Source of the DNA: Nocardia lijiangensis NBRC 108240
Lineage (GTDB): Bacteria > Actinomycetota > Actinomycetes > Mycobacteriales > Mycobacteriaceae
Assembly: GCF_001613045.1 (NCBI RefSeq)
Contig: NZ_BDBP01000069.1
Span: 1 to 59,105, forward strand
DNA length: 59,105 nucleotides
Direction: 5' to 3'
In this document: positions 55,697 to 59,105 of the stretch, one piece after another
How the letters are laid out: every line of letters begins with the position of its first letter
Position numbering within the stretch: position 1 is the stretch's first letter
Position numbers and translations under genes: made by a program
The notes under the pieces: model-generated
Databases searched by the model: none
What the model was told of the DNA's origin: nothing
What the model saw: only the letters and a program-made list of their open reading frames with translations

Positions 55697-58138
55697 ATGA
55701 CTCAGCATCTGGGCGAGGCGAATGTCGAGCAATCGGCGGCGTCTGCCCCACAGTCGAACGGTGCGGCGCCCGCCGCCGCGAACCCGTCGCCCACCCGGCC
55801 GACACCCAACGATGTACCCCAGCGGCAGTCGAGCGCGCCGCAGCGAGAGACGCCCCAGCGACAGCCGGGCACCGCCGCCGTCCCCACCTCCGCCTCGCGG
55901 CGAGTGCGTGCGCGGCTGGCCCGCCGGATGACCGGTCAGCGCGGCATCGCCGCCGTCAAGCCGGTGCTCGAACCCCTCGCGACGGTGCACCGCGAGCTGT
56001 ACCCGAAGGCGAACCTCACCCTGCTGCAGCGGGCCTTCGACGTCGCCGACGAACGCCACGCGCACCAGTTCCGCAAGTCGGGCGACCCGTACATCACCCA
56101 CCCGCTGGCCGTCGCCAACATCCTGGCCGAACTCGGCATGGATACCACGACGCTGGTCGCGGCCCTGCTGCACGACACCGTCGAGGACACCGGCTACTCG
56201 CTGGAGCAGCTGACCGCCGATTTCGGCGCCGAGGTCGCGCACCTGGTGGACGGCGTCACCAAACTGGACAAGGTCAACCTCGGCGCGGCCGCCGAGGCCG
56301 AGACGATCCGCAAGATGATCATCGCCATGGCACGCGACCCGCGCGTGCTGGTGATCAAGGTGGCCGACCGCCTGCACAACATGCGCACCATGCGTTTCCT
56401 GCCGCCGGAGAAGCAGGCGAAGAAGGCCAAGGAAACGCTCGAGGTCATCGCGCCGCTGGCCCACCGCCTCGGCATGGCCACGGTGAAGTGGGAGCTGGAG
56501 GACCTCGCCTTCGCGATCCTGCATCCCAAGAAGTACGACGAGATCGTGCGCCTGGTCGCCGACCGCGCGCCCTCGCGCGACACCTATCTGGCGAAGGTGC
56601 GCGCGGAGATCGTCAACACCCTCGCCGCCTCGCGCATCAACGCGATCGTCGAGGGCAGACCCAAGCACTACTGGTCGATCTACCAGAAGATGATCGTCAA
56701 GGGTAAGGACTTCGACGACATCCACGACCTGGTCGGCATCCGCATCCTGTGCGACGAGGTCCGTGACTGCTACGCGGCGGTCGGCGTGGTGCACTCGCTG
56801 TGGCAGCCGATGGCGGGCCGGTTCAAGGACTACATCGCCCAGCCGCGCTACGGCGTCTACCAGTCGCTGCACACCACCGTGGTCGGCCCGGACGGCAAGC
56901 CGCTGGAGGTGCAGATCCGCACCCAGGACATGCATCGCACCGCGGAATTCGGCATCGCCGCGCACTGGCGCTACAAGGAGACCCGCGGCAAGCACTCCGG
57001 TGACGCCGCCGAGGTCGACGACATGGCGTGGATGCGTCAGCTGCTCGACTGGCAGCGCGAGGCCGCCGATCCCGCGGAGTTCCTGGAGTCGCTGCGCTTC
57101 GACCTGAAGTCGCCCGAGATCTTCGTGTTCACCCCGAAGGGCGATGTGATCACGCTGCCGCAGAAGTCGACCCCGGTCGATTTCGCGTACGCGGTGCACA
57201 CCGAGGTCGGGCACCGCTGCATCGGCGCGCGCGTCAACGGGCGGCTCGTCGCGCTGGAGCGTCAGCTCGAAAACGGTGAAGTGGTCGAGGTTTTCACCTC
57301 CAAGGCGCAGAACGCCGGACCGAGCAGGGACTGGCAGAACTTCGTCGTCTCCCCGCGCGCCAAGGCCAAGATCCGGCAGTGGTTCGCCAAGGAACGCCGC
57401 GAGGAGGCCCTGGAAAGCGGCAAGGAGCAGATCTCCAAGGAGGTCCGTCGCGTCGGGCTGCCGCTGCAGCGGCTGATGAGCGTGGACGCGATGACCGCGG
57501 TCGCGCACGAACTGCACTACACCGACATCTCCACCCTCTACACCGCGGTCGGTGAGCACCAGGTCTCCGCGCACCATGTCGTGCAGCGGCTGATGGCCCA
57601 GCTCGGCGGCATCGGCGATGTGGAGAACGAGCTCGCCGAGCGCTCGACGCCGTCCACCACGCCGAGCCGCCAGCGCGTCACCGGCGACGCGGGCGTGCTG
57701 ATTCCCGGCGCGCCGGGCACCGTGGCCAAGCTGGCCAAGTGCTGCACCCCGGTGCCGGGCGACGAGATCATGGGCTTCGTGACCCGCGGCGGCGCGGTGA
57801 GCGTGCACCGGACCGACTGCACCAACGCCGGTTCGCTGCGCGAGCAGGCCGAGCGGATCATCGACGTGGAGTGGGCGCCCTCGCCCTCCTCGGTCTTCCT
57901 GGTCGCCATCCAGATCGAGGCGCTGGACCGCACCCGGTTGCTGTCGGATGTCACGAAGGTGCTCGCGGACGAGAAGGTCAACATCCTGTCCGCCTCGGTG
58001 GCCACGCACGGTGACCGGGTGGCGATCAGCAAGTTCACCTTCGAGATGGGCGATCCGAAGCACTTGGGCCACTTGCTGAACGTGGTCCGCAACGTGGAGG
58101 GCGTCTACGACGTCTACCGCGTGACCTCGGCTGCCTGA
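55697..58138 (+). CDS. rel: Bifunctional (p)ppGpp synthetase/hydrolase Rel
   Basis: This stringent-response enzyme has 813 residues. After a Pro/Gln/Ala-rich tail (1-65) come the HD hydrolase domain (LLHDTVEDT), the synthetase domain with RFKDYIAQPRYG, the TGS domain (about 455-520), a zinc-finger CC motif near residue 680 (LAKCCTPVPGDEI) and an ACT domain at the end. The R-x-K-D loop in the synthetase marks the bifunctional Gram-positive type. It makes and destroys (p)ppGpp at the ribosome in amino-acid starvation. GAGAGG precedes ATG 55697. Confidence 0.97.
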   Translation: MTQHLGEANVEQSAASAPQSNGAAPAAANPSPTRPTPNDVPQRQSSAPQRETPQRQPGTAAVPTSASRRVRARLARRMTGQRGIAAVKPVLEPLATVHRELYPKANLTLLQRAFDVADERHAHQFRKSGDPYITHPLAVANILAELGMDTTTLVAALLHDTVEDTGYSLEQLTADFGAEVAHLVDGVTKLDKVNLGAAAEAETIRKMIIAMARDPRVLVIKVADRLHNMRTMRFLPPEKQAKKAKETLEVIAPLAHRLGMATVKWELEDLAFAILHPKKYDEIVRLVADRAPSRDTYLAKVRAEIVNTLAASRINAIVEGRPKHYWSIYQKMIVKGKDFDDIHDLVGIRILCDEVRDCYAAVGVVHSLWQPMAGRFKDYIAQPRYGVYQSLHTTVVGPDGKPLEVQIRTQDMHRTAEFGIAAHWRYKETRGKHSGDAAEVDDMAWMRQLLDWQREAADPAEFLESLRFDLKSPEIFVFTPKGDVITLPQKSTPVDFAYAVHTEVGHRCIGARVNGRLVALERQLENGEVVEVFTSKAQNAGPSRDWQNFVVSPRAKAKIRQWFAKERREEALESGKEQISKEVRRVGLPLQRLMSVDAMTAVAHELHYTDISTLYTAVGEHQVSAHHVVQRLMAQLGGIGDVENELAERSTPSTTPSRQRVTGDAGVLIPGAPGTVAKLAKCCTPVPGDEIMGFVTRGGAVSVHRTDCTNAGSLREQAERIIDVEWAPSPSSVFLVAIQIEALDRTRLLSDVTKVLADEKVNILSASVATHGDRVAISKFTFEMGDPKHLGHLLNVVRNVEGVYDVYRVTSAA

Positions 58139-58346
58139 TCGATTCGTTCGCCGTGCCGGCGAATCGCCTTGCCGCCCAGACGGTTTGCTGACGACCTCGA
58201 AACGTTCGCCGTGCGGCGGGGCGGTTCCCTCGCCCTTGCCGAGCCCAATTGTCGCCCGCCGGTAACGGTCTCGCGGGGGCCGTCGGAAACTTATCGTGCG
58301 AAGTTCCGTGCCACGCCGATGCTAGTGGGGTATGCTTCGGCGTTTT

Positions 58347-58361
58347 GCGAAAAGTTTTCGC
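58347..58361. promoter_or_regulatory. Palindrome upstream of the cutinase gene
   Basis: GCGAAAA-G-TTTTCGC is a perfect AT-centred palindrome in the 317-bp gap between rel and the cutinase gene, just after a TATGCT hexamer (58331-58336). The gap also holds a hairpin at 58141-58166 that may end the rel transcript. Nothing else gene-like was seen in it. Confidence 0.4.
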
Positions 58362-58455
58362 TGGTGCCGCAGTAATAGCCGGAATCTGTTACGGTCTATT
58401 GCGTTTCATGGCGTTGAGGGTAACTGCGGCAACACGGGATTGATTGCGGATCGCT

Positions 58456-59105
58456 ATGACTGATTACACGGCAAGACTCTCGGGGCTGGTGGTCGCTACC
58501 ACCGTTGCCGTCGCCGCCGCGACGGCAAGCCCTGCGCTTGCCGATCCGTCGAATTCCGCAGCACCCTCGACCGATCTGGCCATCGACGACTGTCCCGCGC
58601 TGTACGCGTTGGGCGTTCAGGGCACGGGGGAGTCCTCCCCGGACGCCGCGCCCACCACCGACACCGGCATGCTCTCGACGGTCTTTCTTCCGTTGCTGGC
58701 CAAGGCTCCTCAGTCCGGTCTGGTCGATCGTGCTTACGTGCCATACGAATCCGGCTTCGGCGGCTTCGTCAACGGTGGACCTGCCCCCTATGTGGAGTCG
58801 GTGCAAGGCGGCTTGACGCGACTGCGGGACATGGCTGCCCAGGTGGCCCAGCGGTGCGCCGACACGCGACTCGCGATCGTCGGCTATTCCCAGGGCGCGC
58901 ATGTCGCCTCGGTTTTCGCCCAGGAGGTCGGACAGGGTCGCGGGGTGGTGCCCGCCGACCGCGTCGCGGCCGTCGCGCTGTTCGCCGATCCGACCCGCAA
59001 CCCGGGTGCGCCGTTGTTCCCCGGTTCGCCGGGCAAGCAGACGCCGGATCCCGCACCGGGCACGGCGGGCGCCGAGGTCGCAGCCGTTGCCGCGCTGCCG
59101 CAGGC
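58456..59105 (+). CDS. Secreted cutinase-family esterase, 5' part
   Basis: This reading frame is open to the end of the window (216 codons visible). Residues 1-32 form a signal peptide ending in SPALA-D. The mature part starts with a cutinase-like DDCPALYALGVQGTGES, and the nucleophile serine is in VGYSQGAHV near residue 143. The catalytic Asp and His would lie further on; FADPTRNPGAPLF is visible. A Gly-Pro-rich region begins near the cut. Such enzymes hydrolyse esters or lipids outside the cell and are numerous in Nocardia and Mycobacterium. Confidence 0.85.
   Translation, partial: MTDYTARLSGLVVATTVAVAAATASPALADPSNSAAPSTDLAIDDCPALYALGVQGTGESSPDAAPTTDTGMLSTVFLPLLAKAPQSGLVDRAYVPYESGFGGFVNGGPAPYVESVQGGLTRLRDMAAQVAQRCADTRLAIVGYSQGAHVASVFAQEVGQGRGVVPADRVAAVALFADPTRNPGAPLFPGSPGKQTPDPAPGTAGAEVAAVAALPQ

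Noticed and set aside
58169..58375. 68-codon ORF after rel
   Set aside because: No ribosome site or promoter, composition unlike a protein, and it crosses the palindrome at 58347.

Overview
The window is high-GC actinobacterial DNA. Its gene order follows the mycobacterial/nocardial chromosome: thrS, HIT phosphorylase, pgsA, patA, pimA, membrane Nudix, pdxS, tesB, pdxT, yebC, ruvCAB, yajC-secD-secF, lipoprotein, apt and, after an interruption, rel. This order, the phosphatidylinositol mannoside genes, GTG starts and many leaderless promoters point to Mycobacteriales, most likely Nocardia. This is a judgement from recalled gene order, not from a search.

Layout. 1-7.2 kb: the 3' end of an FhuF-type iron-sulfur protein, then a tightly overlapped operon thrS-HIT-pgsA-(25-codon ORF)-patA-pimA-LemA/Nudix. 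7.2-19.2 kb: vitamin B6 synthesis (pdxS, pdxT) interleaved with an Mtb12-like lipoprotein, a kinase-like protein that has lost its P-loop, tesB, a KimA-like potassium permease, a papain-fold peptidase and yebC, then a macro-domain hydrolase and SOS-controlled ruvCAB. 19.2-28.8 kb: a GtrA protein, a four-repeat DivIVA protein, a TetR/flavin-monooxygenase pair with a clear operator, Sec accessory genes, a solute-binding lipoprotein and apt.

28.9-55.6 kb: accessory DNA separating apt from rel, which are neighbours in Mycobacterium tuberculosis. Its core is a nine-gene minus-strand operon (44117 to 35319) in which nearly every stop overlaps the next start. It encodes lysine N6-hydroxylase, cupin, MetRS-like enzyme, D-amino-acid-oxidase-like flavoenzyme, ATP-grasp ligase, two small proteins, a berberine-bridge-type oxidase and an acyl-CoA-dehydrogenase-fold flavoenzyme. 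The first four match the known hydrazine (N-N bond) forming machinery (Spb38/Spb40/Spb39 type), with the cupin and MetRS-like halves as separate genes. With an ATP-grasp ligase, two oxidases, an MFS exporter, a solute-binding lipoprotein, a STAND regulator and an ABC-F protein nearby, this looks like a biosynthetic cluster for a nitrogen-nitrogen-bonded natural product. It is the most interesting item here. A second candidate system, a VWA protein, a divergent adenylosuccinate synthetase and an NrtR-like Nudix regulator, lies at 50.8-53.7 kb.

55.2-59.1 kb: a nine-copy tandem repeat, the bifunctional (p)ppGpp enzyme Rel with an inverted repeat around its -10 box, and the 5' part of a secreted cutinase cut by the window edge. 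No rRNA, tRNA, CRISPR array, transposase or integrase was recognised.
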